This document shows, piece after piece, positions 22,642 to 34,831 of a stretch of DNA of 64,000 nt. Source of the DNA: Axinella damicornis (Eukaryota; Porifera; Demospongiae; Axinellida; Axinellidae); assembly GCA_963931865.1 (NCBI GenBank), contig OZ007518.1, forward strand, positions 4,464,955 through 4,528,954. Direction: 5' to 3'. A model generated the notes under the pieces. That model worked only from the letters and a program-made list of their open reading frames with translations. It was not told where the DNA came from and searched no databases. Position numbers and translations under genes: made by a program. Positions within the stretch are counted from its first letter, which is position 1. Every line of letters begins with the position of its first letter.

Positions 22642-25600
22642 CTGTAGCAGACACAACCATCATTATGGGAGTGATGTATAACTCGAAATTAAACAAAAAC
22701 ATCCAAACAAGGTTGTAGCAATGAACAATGATTACTAGGAGCAACGGGTACTCAGATGGTGAAATGGAGGTCACTCTCACGGAATGGTAAGTGGCAGTGA
22801 AATCTATGAATGAATACCACTGTACATGTATGTAACATACATAACGATGACAAAGTTATACAAGCAGCTAAAATGCGGTGGTGAGCATATTTATGACACA
22901 TGCCCATACTGACCAAATGTAATCACAGGCTGTTGAGACAATAATCCGTTAATTTGGTTGGAGAAAAGATGGCAACTGGACTAAACCATCCCTAGGAACT
23001 TGGAATCTAAGCATGACGGATATGGCATGGCTCCTCAGTGACACATAGTTCACCAGCTATTAGGGTGACACACTGGTATTTCTTCATATACTCTTCCCTC
23101 TTCTGTACGTATTTGACTGCCATGGAATTCCAATGTTTTGGTCATCCTGAGTTATTCTGTTTTAGGTGACTTGTCTGTCCTTCAGGATTAAGCTACATAG
23201 TGGTACCAGTGTATTGTCAAATCCATGGCCCCAGAGACATATTGCCAGACAGTCACGTGTATAGATGCTTAAAGACTCCACCCAGCATTGAAACTTGCGC
23301 TAGTATACCATTATCAGTCCATGAGTATCCAGGTTGCATTCCTAAGTCATGGATGAAAATTGGTCTGTCGCTTGCCCATGTTCAGTGCATCTCAAGTCTG
23401 GGAGCTTGTAAATAGCTACAGAGTATGTCAGTAATTACCACTGTAAGTCATCACTCAGTATGGATCACAAGAACATGTCCCCATTCATACAATCCAGGTG
23501 GCAAACTATTAGCTATAATAATTGTTTGACACAAGAATGATAAACTATCACAATACACTGTTTTGTGATAAGAGTCAAGTGCCCACTACAACGACATACT
23601 CCCAGTTCGGGTCCACTTGTGTTCATAACATAATGGATTGGTCCGTGAGGGGGTGCTACACTCCATTTGCTTTGACCCTGAGTGATGACTTACAGTGGTA
23701 ATTGCTGACATATATACTCTGTAGCTATTTACAAGCTCCCAGACATGAGATGCACTGAACATGGGCAAGCGACAGACCAATTTTCATTCATGACTTAGGA
23801 ATGCACTGTGGATACCATGGACTGATAATGGTGTACTAGTGCAAGGTTGTACTAATGAGCTTGACAAGCTCACTCACTTGATTGATGATCCACCCCAAAT
23901 CCCAGGCAAGCAACATGGTATACCAGTTCTACTCAGCAGTTATTATTAACCAGTCTCTGATTCCTCCACTCAATCACTAAACTAAGTACAAGCTACGCAA
24001 TAAACTCACAACTCCTGTGACTTGCACCCAATCCACAAGAGCCAACTGACTTGGTTACCAGCCTCAAACATTACTATGTTGTGGCAGGCTGTTCACTCAG
24101 GCTTGCCCTCAAACTCTACAATTAGACATCGGCTACTGCCTATTCTGCACAAGCAGCCTGCTACATACCTACTGGGGAATGTGCTAAATACACTTGAATT
24201 TGTGTTGTGTGTATACACACAACACAAATTCAAAGTAAGCAGCATGTGCATAACATGATTTAGCTGAAGTGGGCTAGCTGGGAATACTGAACATGTGGTC
24301 TAGCACTTAGAGGAACATATTAGCACTATTGCTTTCAGATTTACTACTCCTTAGCGTATTTCCAAAGTGAGGGATGTGGTCAACTTTTAGCAAAGCCAGT
24401 CAAAAATTCCTGAACAAAGAAGCTAACACCTAGCAAGTTGCCAATCCAGACTAGAATCTGGATTTACTGTACCTACTATGGAATGAGCTACATACTTGTA
24501 AATTCTGATAAACACACTATACACACAACACAAAATTGTACTTGCTGTGAATACTATAAACATGTAGTCTAGCACTTGGATCACCTTTGTAGCACTGTTA
24601 GAGAATTACTAGCCGTCAGTAAGCGCATTATAAATTGAGGGATACGGTCCCTTTCTCAAAGCCAGTCACTAATCCCTGTACAAAGGAGCTATATATATAT
24701 AAGCAGGCTTCAACTTGCAAGTTGACTGGAATCTGGATTAGACGTACTGTGGCTCTAGTGTGGTGAATCAGTTTCACATACGAAGATGCAAGCTGCAGTT
24801 GTGGAGGCTCTGTTCTCGCAATTTTATGCTGCAGTCAGATATTTATGTAAGTATAGCACAAACTCTGTTTCCATAACAATCCAAAGGTGGAGATCACCTG
24901 CATCCTAAATCGGCTCTCAGTGAAGCCAAATTCAACTCTTGGCAATGGGTGATAGTCTAACTACTTCATATCCAGCAGTATGCCTTTCCGGTTGAAGAGG
25001 CTTCTCTTTCATGTAAATAGTTACCCCACGCGCGCATGCATGAAGCGGGGTTAAGCAATCGGTTTTGTCCATCCGTCAGTCAGTCAGTCAGTCGTCTGTC
25101 AGTCAGGCGATATAAATTGAAATCTCCCCACATGGACCCTCATAAACCATCGAAATGGAGTCAAACAATAGCAAATAGCAAAAAACTGCTCTATGTGTAC
25201 CTGACTGAAGTCAAGACGCTCCGTTCCACTGTATTTCGGCTATTTCCTACTTTTCATAACTATTCATAACATAAATTTGGCTCCACCTCTTTGTAACCTC
25301 ATGCAGAGTCCCATCAAGAACAGGACGCGCAGTGAATTTGGAAACTTCATGCTTCGAGATGATCGCTAGGAAACAGTGTTTTCTCACAATCTATGTACTT
25401 CACAGACATCATGGCTATTGTTTCGGCTGTTTTTTCCGGCTATTTCCTATTATCCGTAACATTTGGCCCCACCTCTCCAGCTTCACAATATTTATATATG
25501 GTAAGCGGTCACTCTCACACCTTGGATATGGCCATACATGAACACAGTATACGCGATAGCCGCCTCGGCAGAGATGTCACGTCGTTTGTAGCTGCACTGC

Positions 25601-25869
25601 ATGCATCCTGGCCTGAAGACGTTCAGCGCGGGGTATGTGTTCTATGAATACCTCTAGTTTTAGCAAGCATTACTATCCCTTTCACCTGTATCATCAATAT
25701 ATTAATGTGTGTGCGTGACGGAAGTGGGATGTTCGTGGGGCAGGACTAGACTAGAGACGCACGACCTTCGTACTTCTGAACCTCGAACTCCGCGGACAAT
25801 GTTCGAGAACATCAGGCGCCCGGCACCCGGGCATGGGCTGGAATCCAGTTGGGCGGCTACAAGCGAATG

Positions 25870-26095
25870 CAGAGAGCAGCAGTCGAAGCAGACGCAATCT
25901 GGCGAGCAGCAGTTTCGAAGCGGACACGATCGGGGAGCAGCAGCTGAAGCGGAAGCAATCGGGGAGTAGCAGCTGATCTGAAGTGGACGCAAGCACGGCG
26001 AACATGATAACAGCAGCTGAAGCGGACGCCATCGGAGAGCAGCAGCTGAAGCTGACGCAAACGGGGAGCAGCAGCTCTGCACAGAGAGCTGTCCG
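25870..26095. repeat. GCAGCAG-rich minisatellite, about 30-40 bp unit
   Basis: Units of the form GGGGAGCAGCAGCTGAAGC plus GGACGCAATC are repeated with variation about six times. GC-rich against its surroundings and open in several frames only because of the repeat. Confidence 0.8.
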
Positions 26096-27525
26096 GCGCC
26101 GGATTACTCACGGTAGGCGAACAAGAGGGAAGTACAGTAGCTGAGCGAGCGAAGCGAACAAAGCTACTTGTATGATTGTAATGTTTGCGAGGTGTTCCCT
26201 AGGGAATGCTAACTTCTTATTCTTTGGCTACACAATGCAGAACAGATGAATTCTTAGAAGTACCCATGCAAGTTGTGTATTGGGCAAACCACTACACTCA
26301 TTTCATGTTGAGCACACAGTCTGGTGCATTAATCATAGGCGTAGGAACCCGGGGTGGGGGGGTTATAAGCCCTCCAATATTTCAGCCTCTACCCTACAAG
26401 ATGCTTGAAGCTTCTTACTGGAAGAGCAGGTCTTCAGAATCAACAGTAAGTCTTATGGCTTACCGTAGGCACTCTAATCAGCTATGCGTGCTTTCAAATC
26501 TGCATCTAAATTCAAAGTCCCAAACCGATAATGTGCCGTAACACAGTACACTTGAACGGTGAAGAGGCTGCATTACATCACTGCTGTGAACGTTCAAAGT
26601 GAAATTGCTTCCTACACAGATATAGCCAACAACCGTAGTTACTGTGGTGCCTCAGAGACAAGTTCAAAAGGTGTAGGGTGCTGAGATAACGTGGCTAGGG
26701 CATGCATAATAAGTCACAGCAATTGGCTAGTATTCAGGCAGTTCAAGCATTGTGCCATGCTACAGTAACATCGATGAATTGTAATCAAACTGCATGTTCC
26801 TCCCATTTTAATGGTCACGTAATTTTGTGCCAGGGAGAATGTGGGAGTATAATAGCTACATAGGCCACATGCAGTTCCAGAATAATGACAAATTTGAATC
26901 ATGTGAGCAGGCCTCCAAAGTCTGCTAGCATGTCATAAAAGTGACCAGTTCAAACCCAAGAGACTCTCTTGCTCCTTTCATTGATAGATAGTGTAGCTCC
27001 GAGCAATCTGTCACATTAAATCGCATGCAAATGTAGCTGAGTCTTTTTGCAAATTAATCACAAATATAAAGGCATAGTCAGGAATCAGAGATTACACTAC
27101 TGGTGGGAGAAACTTTGTGCAGGAACTGAATAAGGAATCAAACCTCACAGCTCACAGGAAACATCTACTTACTACACAGTTGTGATCACCATCGTGCATG
27201 ACCAAAGCATATAATCATTGTGCTGAAACTCACCATGGTTGTGGAGTTATGAGCACTTTTGTCTTCTGGCTGATTGAAAACCTGACTTGGTGATAATAGC
27301 TTCAGTGCGCAAATTGCCAATCCAGATTGGAATCTGGATTAGACCTACTGTGTAAACGGACTCTAGTGTGCTGAATCAGTTTCAATGCAAGGTGCAGTAG
27401 TGAAGGTTCTGTTCTCGCAATACTATGTACCACATCACAAGCAACTTTGGAAGCTCATAATTTACTCTCTTTCATAGCTAGAGAGTAAAACAGTTCAGCA
27501 TTTCCTCTTCAGTGTGTGCTGCTGT

Positions 27526-27608
27526 GTACGCAGGAACCACTCATCATCAGATAATCTATTACTCTTTGCAAGCAAAACTGCATGATAATACGGGTGGTTC
27601 CTGCCTAC
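27526..27608. repeat. Intronic hairpin, copy 2
   Basis: GTACGCAGGAACCACTCATC pairs with a distal GTGGTTCCTGCCTAC. Same family as 21098, 32736, 33554 and 61550. Confidence 0.8.
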
Positions 27609-28173
27609 AAGATTCATGTTATCTGCACAAGTTCATGGATTTTGTGGGGTGTTTCAATGTCGACTGTTATACCCACTTGTAAAACAATCAGAAAAGGTTT
27701 AGTGAGTACGACCGTATAAGTACTGTAAGAGAGAACTATACTAGTAACTACTTATGTAGTGGCCTATAAGTGTAATTGGTAAAGTCTAACCATTCATATC
27801 CTAGGCTTAGATGACACCAATCGGAACCCAGACAGCTCAGCTATTCATCAGACGTAAGGCCTTGTACTCACATGCACAATGACACAAAACACACAACAAT
27901 TTGGCTAAAATACCATCAGAATCACCATCAGGGATTCTTCCGAGGAATTCCCTGGGGTTGCATGCCCACACTCTTCCATAGCAGGTTATTGCCATTTGCA
28001 CTTATCAGTAATGTCTGAAGATGTTGATCTATAGTACCAGCTGCTTTACCATGACGTCTAATGAGGATGCATGCTCACAGTATTCATCATCTGCTTATAG
28101 ATCTTTCCCAATCCCACGAGACCTGATACAGTCACTATCTGAACTATGTAGCCGAACTTGTATTTCTATATAC

Positions 28174-28589
28174 CGTAGAGTACGTATCAAGCGCCCACCA
28201 CGTATCAAGCGCCCACCCCCTTCTTTACGCAAAAATTACTGCACAGGGTTCAAAAGCAGTGTAGTAAGGGCCCACCCATCACAAAAGTCTTGAGCAGCCT
28301 TTGGGTAAGGTTGTACATTCAAAAAGGCCGATTTACAGTGAAGTATGAACTTTCTCTGTCAAGCGTTTCTTCGCAAAGACGCGCGATCAATTTCCTTACG
28401 TGAAAATATATTCATAGCAGGTTATTGATATTCACAGCTTACCGCAGTGCTTGTTGTTCATACAGTGCTGAATGGGCGGGCGGATACTACATGCTTTAAG
28501 TAGTCTGAGTAAGTATCTAGCGCCAACCCCCTTGTTCAGCGGCGTTCTACTGTCCCCAAACCCTGGACGCTTAATACGTACTCTGCGGT
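28174..28589. mobile_element. TA-targeting MITE with CCGTAGAGTACGTAT ends
   Basis: Left end CCGTAGAGTACGTATCAAGC, right end the inverse with a few changes (ATACGTACTCTGCGG). TA flanks both ends. The uninterrupted site survives in paralogous introns (TTTCTATATATGTACCCACC near 62190 and similar near 20095), which confirms the insertion and the TA duplication. A second copy at 59667-59998 is truncated on the right. No transposase. Confidence 0.85.
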
Positions 28590-29056
28590 ATGTACCCACC
28601 ATATAGCTAGCGTTATGCAAGGTGGATGAAAATAAGAATCGTGGAAGTTTAGCCTGTAGGGCTCCCAATGGAAAAATTGAAGGTGAAGCAATTTCAAATC
28701 TGTTGTGCTAGAACTGAATATCTACCTGAGTTGCATCAAAGCCACACAAACAGTTTGTGAGCAGAGCTACTTTTTTGACCCCTGGACTTGAAAGGGTTAA
28801 TGTCAAAATGATGGTCAAGATTAGTTCAAGTGACTTTTGAAGCTCCACCCTGAAACCAATGGTACTGATGGATTTCACTTGGTGTACCATGTGCAAAAAT
28901 GCCTGGACCAACCCAACTATGGACCGTGAAGTGACTAATTTAGCAATCTTTTAATATTACAATACATTTTCCCCATAGAAGATTAGATGATTGGTTTGAA
29001 GTGACTTTTCACAATGAATTTTAGCAAACATTCTTGAAAATCAATAGGTACCATTA

Positions 29057-29752
29057 GGCCGTCTGTATTCGGTGGACTGGACTCGGGACTGGACTCGGGA
29101 CTGGACTGTGGGACTGGACTCACAGAAAGTTGCGCTCGTCATTTCTGGCTAGAAAACAGGAAATTGCGGAACGGCACTATATAGCTGCCACCGTAGATAA
29201 TAGCTTACCAAGTACGCGAGGTGTACCAACACAGCTGTCACCATGTTACTGTAGACAGCCTGCCGTGGTCCTACCATGCAAAACCAGCTCAACTTCGTTT
29301 CGGTGCGAATTCGTCCATGATCTGACGACGACTTTGAGGAACACATGGCGGTCATTGCTAGCAAACTCTCGTATACCAAGTGTTACAACCATTTTGCAGC
29401 TTCTTGAACTGTTTCTATGCATGCTCCTGCCAAGTTTGGCTGGCGCTTCCGTTCCTGCTTTCCGCCTGCCTGTGCTGTAGGCCTATAATTATTCATTGTT
29501 CTTGTCCCCAGACCATTTCAGTCTGGGAACGAGCCGATTCAGTGCATCGTTGGCGCACACGCTCTGACAGAAAGGGCTGATGGAACGGCTGATATCGAGT
29601 CATGGTCGGCTACCCCGAATGCCATTCATGTCATGTAAGTATTTTAGTAGCGTTTGATGCTTCAAAATGATGAGCGCAACTTTCTGTGAGTCCAGTCCCA
29701 CAGTCCAGTCCCGAGTCCAGTCCCGAGTCCAGTCCACCGAATACAGACGGCC
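29057..29752. mobile_element. Foldback element, 88-bp TIRs, 9-bp target duplication
   Basis: Terminal inverted repeats of 88 bases (29057-29144 and 29665-29752, one mismatch) start GGCCGTCTGTATTCGGTGGA and continue with GGACTGGACTCG-type tandem units. GTACCATTA flanks both ends (29048-29056, 29753-29761). The same target without the element is at about 29928 (AATAGGTACCATTAGCAGAG), because the surrounding segment is locally duplicated. The interior has no transposase. The 9-bp duplication suggests a Mutator-like mobiliser (inference). Confidence 0.92.
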
Positions 29753-30345
29753 GTACCATTAGTAGAGTGTGTTAATAGCCGGACCACTTGTGTTGATACC
29801 TTTTGAAGGTATGTTTGTATATAACCTCCCATATAAAATCACAAAACAACATAATATTTTGATCCATTTGAAGTGACTTATAACGATGAATTTTAGCAAG
29901 CATCGTTGAAAATCAATAGGTACCATTAGCAGAGTGTATCAGTAGCTGGACCATCTCCGTTCATACCTGTTGAAGGTATGTTATATAACCTCCCATATAA
30001 AATCGAAAAACCCATATTTTGGCATTTTAACTTTCTATAAGCATTGTATATTTCTGGCAAAGTGGAAGTCATAGAAGCATTAGTAACTGCAGTTCGCAAA
30101 CATGGTCACTTGGTTCTTGGGTTCTAGCACACTTGATTCAAGGTTACTTCATCTTAGATTTTTCATTGGGTCCCCTAGAACTTTAGGCATGAAAGTTTAG
30201 GTATGGAATGCAGATATTTTTTTGGTTTCAAAGAAACCAAAACAGTGTTCTAATACTAAATGGATCCAAGTAATTTGGTGTGTAAGGTCATACAGTGACC
30301 TATTTGGAGGTCACAAGTAAGCACACAACAGGCAGCTCAACTTAC

Positions 30346-30513
30346 CAAGGTGTCTAGCACCCTGTGTGCCAACAGTGTTCCAACTCAAGTTCAGTACTCT
30401 CAGTGTGGTGATGCCACACAGCACGTCTGCAAGTTGTGCTGTTCCCTCTGCATCAATACGACAGTGCCCCAGTGTCAGTTCAGTGAGGACCGTGTTCCCC
30501 CTCAGGGCAGATG
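30346..30513 (-). CDS. LRR exon of NLR gene 1 (first internal, 168 bp)
   Basis: First LRR module after the NACHT exon. The 3' acceptor is GTCTGCTACAG and the donor G|GTAAGTTGAG; phase 1 at both ends, matching the phase-1 end of the NACHT exon at 34832. Encodes LTELTLGHCRIDAEGTAQLA and LRVLNLSWNTVGTQGARHLG. More modules could hide in the intron upstream but I did not find any. Confidence 0.88.
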
Positions 30514-32324
30514 CTGTAGCAGACACAACCATCATTATGGGAGTGATGTATAACCAAAAGACAAAGACACGTCCCAACAAGGTTGTGGCAATGAACAATG
30601 TATACTCAATGTGGTGATTCCTCCACTCACAGGAGCAATGGGTACCCAGTTGGTGAAATGGGGATCACTCTCACGGCATGGTAAGTGGCGGTGAAATCTA
30701 CTACTGTACATGCATGTAACACATGTATACAAAACTTTTACCACTCAGCAGCCTAACAAAAATATAAAAGGAGCTAAATTGTGGTGGTGAGTACACATAG
30801 GAGAAAGGTCCCATACATACTGACCAAAACTAGTCACAGGCTGTGGAGACAATTGTCAGGCTGTGAAGTTCACCAGCTATTAGGGTGACACACTGGTATT
30901 TATTTGTCATGTTCTTCCCTCTCTTGTACACATTTGACAGGCATAGGATTCTCTTGTTTTGGTCAATCTGAATTATTAACTTTGATTTAGGCGACTTGTC
31001 TTTCCTTCAAGATTAAGCTATGTAGTATTGCCAGTAGATATATTGTCACCATCTCAAGTCCTTGGCCTCAGAGACATATTGGCAGAGAGTCACATGTAGC
31101 TAGATGATTGAAGACTCCACCCAGCATTGAAACTGCTTTGATAATGTGGGCATTGTCAACATGACGTCAGCAAGCCTAAACGCAATTACTCCCCTTGCTG
31201 TGCATTTTCAGTGACTATATCAACTACCGGTAGCTTCTTTTGCATTTCTATTATACCTGCTAAAGATCCAATAGGGTCGAAAAACATATTTGAAATGAAC
31301 TGTTAACACCTGGCTCATCACGGACCACTGCATTCAATTATGAACTAGTTCCAACACAAGTGGACCCGAACTGGGAGTATGTTGTTGTAGTAGGCACTTC
31401 ACTCTTATCACAAAACAGTGTATTGTCATAGCGTATTATTCTTGTATAAGTGTGCCACCTGGATTTTATGAATGGAGACATGTTCTCATAACTGAGTGAA
31501 GACTTGCAGTGTTACAGACATACTCTATGGCCATTCCAAGCTCACAGACATGAGATGCACTGAATATGTGCAAGCAGCAGAACAATTTTTTCATTTCCAT
31601 CTGCGACTTAGGAATGAACCTTAGATACTCATTGACTGGCTCTGCACCATAATGATATAAACTAGCCCAAGGTTGTACCTTACCAATGAGCATGTCAAGA
31701 ACACTAAGTATGAACCAGTGTCTGATTCCTCCACTCAATCACTAAACTAAATACAAGCTATGCAATAAACTCACAACTCCTGTGACTTGCACCCAATACA
31801 CAAGAGCCAACTGACTTGGTTACTTGAGGTAACCAGCCTCAAACATTACCAGCTTCAACTATGTTGTGGCAGGCTGTTCACTCAGGCATGCCTCACAACT
31901 CTACAACGTCAGCTACTGCCTATTTTGCAGAGACAGCCTCAGCTACATACGTAGTGTGGAATGCACTACATACTGTCTTGTAAATACATACACTATACAC
32001 ACAACACACAACACAAAATTACATAATTATGCAAGTAGCTAGCATGTGCATAACATGCTTTAGCTGAAGTGGGCTAGCTGTAACATGTGGTCTAGCACTT
32101 TGTAGCACTATACGTAGCTGTCTGATTTACTACTCGTAAGCGCATTTCAAAATGAAGGATACGGTCCGTTTTTCAGCATTCCTGTAGAAAGGAGCTAAGC
32201 AGGCTTCTGCTAGCAAGTTGCCAATCCAGATTGGAATCTGGATTAGACGTACTGTGTAACTGGTGAATCAGTTTCAACTAGCTACTACAATGCAAGGTGC
32301 AGTAGTGAAGGTTCTGTTCTCGCA

Positions 32325-32634
32325 GGAGCGCATGAGCCGCTGAGGTGGCAAAGGAGCATTGAACTCAGCATGCCCGCCATAGCAGAAGTAGTAGGTATTC
32401 ATGTGTCCCAAACTTTTACCTTTACAGCAAGAGGCCATTACGTGAAAGTGTGAAAGACAAATTGGCGTTTGTGTGGTACCAAAAAGGTCTTCCATATATG
32501 GTATGACCGTAAGCAAGAGCGCATAAGTAGGTCACGACCTACTTATGCGCTCTTGCCGTAAGGCGTGAGGGCGCACAACATGTCTATTGTAGTTCGGCGC
32601 TCCTTCGCTGCCTTCGGCGGCTCATGCACTCCTG
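32325..32634. mobile_element. Foldback insertion within a repeated intron block
   Basis: Other copies of the block read GTTCTGTTCTCGCAATACTA. Here about 310 bases split that sequence. The insert begins GGAGCGCATGAGCCGC and ends with an inverted counterpart (GCGGCTCATGCACTCC), and GTTCTCGCA/GTTCTCACA flanks it, a probable 9-10 bp duplication with one change. Confidence 0.75.
32513..32556. repeat. Perfect 21-bp palindrome with 2-base spacer
   Basis: GCAAGAGCGCATAAGTAGGT(C) is followed after AC by its exact inverse. It lies off-centre inside the foldback insertion at 32325-32634. It would form a cruciform or a very tight hairpin. Confidence 0.95.
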
Positions 32635-32735
32635 GTTCTCACAATACTATGTAGCTATAACATCACAAGCAACTTTGGAAGCTCATAGCTAGAGAGTAAA
32701 ACGGTTCAGCATTTCCTCTTCAGTGGTGCTGCTGT

Positions 32736-32812
32736 GTAGGCAGGAACCACTCATCATCAGATAATCTATTGCTGTATGCAAGCAAAACTGATGGTAAGTG
32801 GTTCCTGCCTAC
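32736..32812. repeat. Intronic hairpin, copy 3
   Basis: GTAGGCAGGAACCACT pairs with AGTGGTTCCTGCCTAC. Same family as the 33554 hairpin. Confidence 0.85.
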
Positions 32813-32929
32813 AAGATACACATTTTCTGCACAAGTGTGTTGTGTTCCAAGGTGATGTCAGGTGATGTCAGCTGTCATGCCCACTTGTAAAGCAATCAGA
32901 AAGGACTAGCTTATTATTGAAGATCCTCA

Positions 32930-33173
32930 TCAAAGATAACGTCGAGCTATATTATTGTGTCTATATAACATGTTACCATTCTCTATTGACAAAACTGATT
33001 GCTGTGTAAGTATATAGCTAACAGTATAATAACAACAGTTGCATGGTTAGTGATTAGCTAACTGTTATGGGAGGCCTTGCATAGGTCTGAATTCCAAACT
33101 AATATTGTTGATTCTCCATTTCTCACTGTTAACCATCTGTCATAGAGGGGTCCCCATTTTCCCATGACACCGG
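32930..33173. mobile_element. Left-truncated copy of the CCGGTGTCAT element
   Basis: It matches the right half of 52651-53574 (TGAAGATCCTCATCAA, TCTCACTGTTAACCATCTGT) and ends in the same terminus, CCCATGACACCGG. The multi-hairpin array seen in the longer copy is reduced here to one GGGGTCCCCATTTTCCC unit. Confidence 0.8.
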
Positions 33174-33553
33174 TAGGTTTTTTCCTAGTGTGGCATTACA
33201 TGCAAGCTTCCACACATGTGGTCTAGCACTTTGTAGCACCATACGTAGCTGTCTGATTTACTACTGGTAAGCGCATTTCAAAATGAAGGATACGGTCCCG
33301 TTTTCAGCATTCCTGTAGAAAGGAGCTAAGCAGGCTTCTGCTAGCAAGTTGCCAATCCAGATTGGAATCTGGATTAGACGTACTGTGTAAACCGACTCTA
33401 GTGTGCTGTTTTTAACTACTAGAATGCAAGGTGCAGCAGTGAAGGTTCTGTTCTCGCAATACTATGTATCACATCACAACGCAACTTTAGAAACTCATAA
33501 TTGACTCTCAGATATAGTTCATAGCTAAAATTCAGCACAGTGTGTGCTGCTGT

Positions 33554-33621
33554 GTAGGCAGGAACCACTTATCATCAGTAATCTATGCAAGCAAAACTGA
33601 TGGTAAGTGGTTCCTGCCTAC
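33554..33621. ncRNA. Pre-miRNA-like intronic hairpin (copy 4, best paired)
   Basis: A 25-bp stem (33554-33578 with 33597-33621) pairs fully with one G.U wobble and an 18-base loop. Arms are conserved in five copies across both NLR genes while the loops differ. It could be a microRNA-type precursor or a small palindromic MITE copied with the intron. No expression evidence exists here, so the ncRNA label is only a working call. Confidence 0.35.
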
Positions 33622-34831
33622 TAGAAACATATTATCTGCACAAGTCCATGGATGTTTTTTGATGTCAGCTGTCATGCCCACTTGTAAAGAAATCAGAAAG
33701 ATATGAAAAGGACTAGCAAGTAAGAGTATACTGTAAGAGTGAAGTATGCCTCACAAAAAAGTCGTAACCATGGTCCACACCAGTCCAGAGTCCAGCTTTA
33801 CTGTGATCCCTCATGACCCTAACAGATGTTATTAGTCCTTCTTTCTTCGTTTGATGGGCTCTACACTAGTGGTCTGGGATCATTACAATAGCACCCCAAG
33901 TTCAATACGGATGTAAAATCAACTAGCCATGTAACTGAGCTTTTATTACCTAGTATACTGTGTGCATTCGGTTACACATGTAGCATTGTATTCTGGTTCT
34001 ACATGTATATATTTCAGTATTATGACATAGCTGCAATTATTAGATGACAGCTACTGCTTTGTAAATACAATAAACCACACAGAATGCAAACTACTTAAGT
34101 AGCCTGCACATAACATGCTTTAGCTAAAGTAGCTTAGCTGTGAATACTGAACATGTGGTCTAGCACTTGGAGGACCTTATTAGCACTATAGCTGTCAGAT
34201 CTGATCAGATCAGCAAACTGAAAGGCTGGGACAATAATGTCAAGGGTATAGCTAGGTATTCAGGAAGGGAAAGCTAGCTCTGCCATCCATCCACAGAAGA
34301 ATTGACCTTGTGCTTCAACAGATCAATGATTCTTCAGCCATGCTGCAAGTGTGACACTGGTATTCTTTTCATTATACATGCCGATTGGGGACTGCATACT
34401 AAACTAAACGTATACGTATACAAATATTTGCGAAAATTTAGACCTGCGAAATCTAAGTGCTACATGCTACATGGTATTTTGGCTATTCTGCCACCATCTG
34501 CTTCAGTAGTTTCATGATGCTTTTTCATGTAACTAGGAGATTTGTTGGTCATGAAAACAATCAAAGATGAACAGTACGTTCATATAAGTAAGAGGTGGTG
34601 CCTATTGAACCCTGTTTAGAAACTTATAGCCAACGTTTTATATGCATACTGTAATGAACTACGTAGGGGACGGCATGCTTTCTTATTCTGGCAACCATGA
34701 CTTCCATCACAAGTGCATTGCACTAGAGCACTCAAAAGCACCCCTTTTGATCACCTCACCCAGCAAGAGTTTAATACAGAACAGAAAAGAAGACAGCGAC
34801 AATACACCATAACATTATTTACGTCACTCAC

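Larger units (their letters stand above)
22642..30345. other. Large intron (7.7 kb) of NLR gene 1, repeat-filled
   Basis: No LRR exon is visible, although 26640-28170 matches the intronic surroundings of other LRR exons, so an exon may have been lost here. It includes a GTCAG array (25076-25108), a TTACCCCAC...GGGGTTAA block (25020-25110) related inversely to 41380-41450, the minisatellite at 25870-26095, the MITE at 28174-28589 and the foldback at 29057-29752. Reading frames at 26206 and 59912 are parts of a repeated segment. Confidence 0.65.
30514..34831. other. Intron of NLR gene 1 (4.3 kb) with several inserted elements
   Basis: It holds repeated intronic blocks (30870-32090 matches 23040-24340 and 58290-59470; 32080-32260 is duplicated at 33210-33390). 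Inserted elements are at 32325-32634 and about 32930-33173, and there are two hairpins. No coding exon recognised. Confidence 0.7.

Noticed and set aside
26206..26541. 111-residue plus-strand frame, partly repeated at 59912-60124
   Set aside because: Repeated only because the intron segment is duplicated; the two frames diverge and no domain is recognisable.
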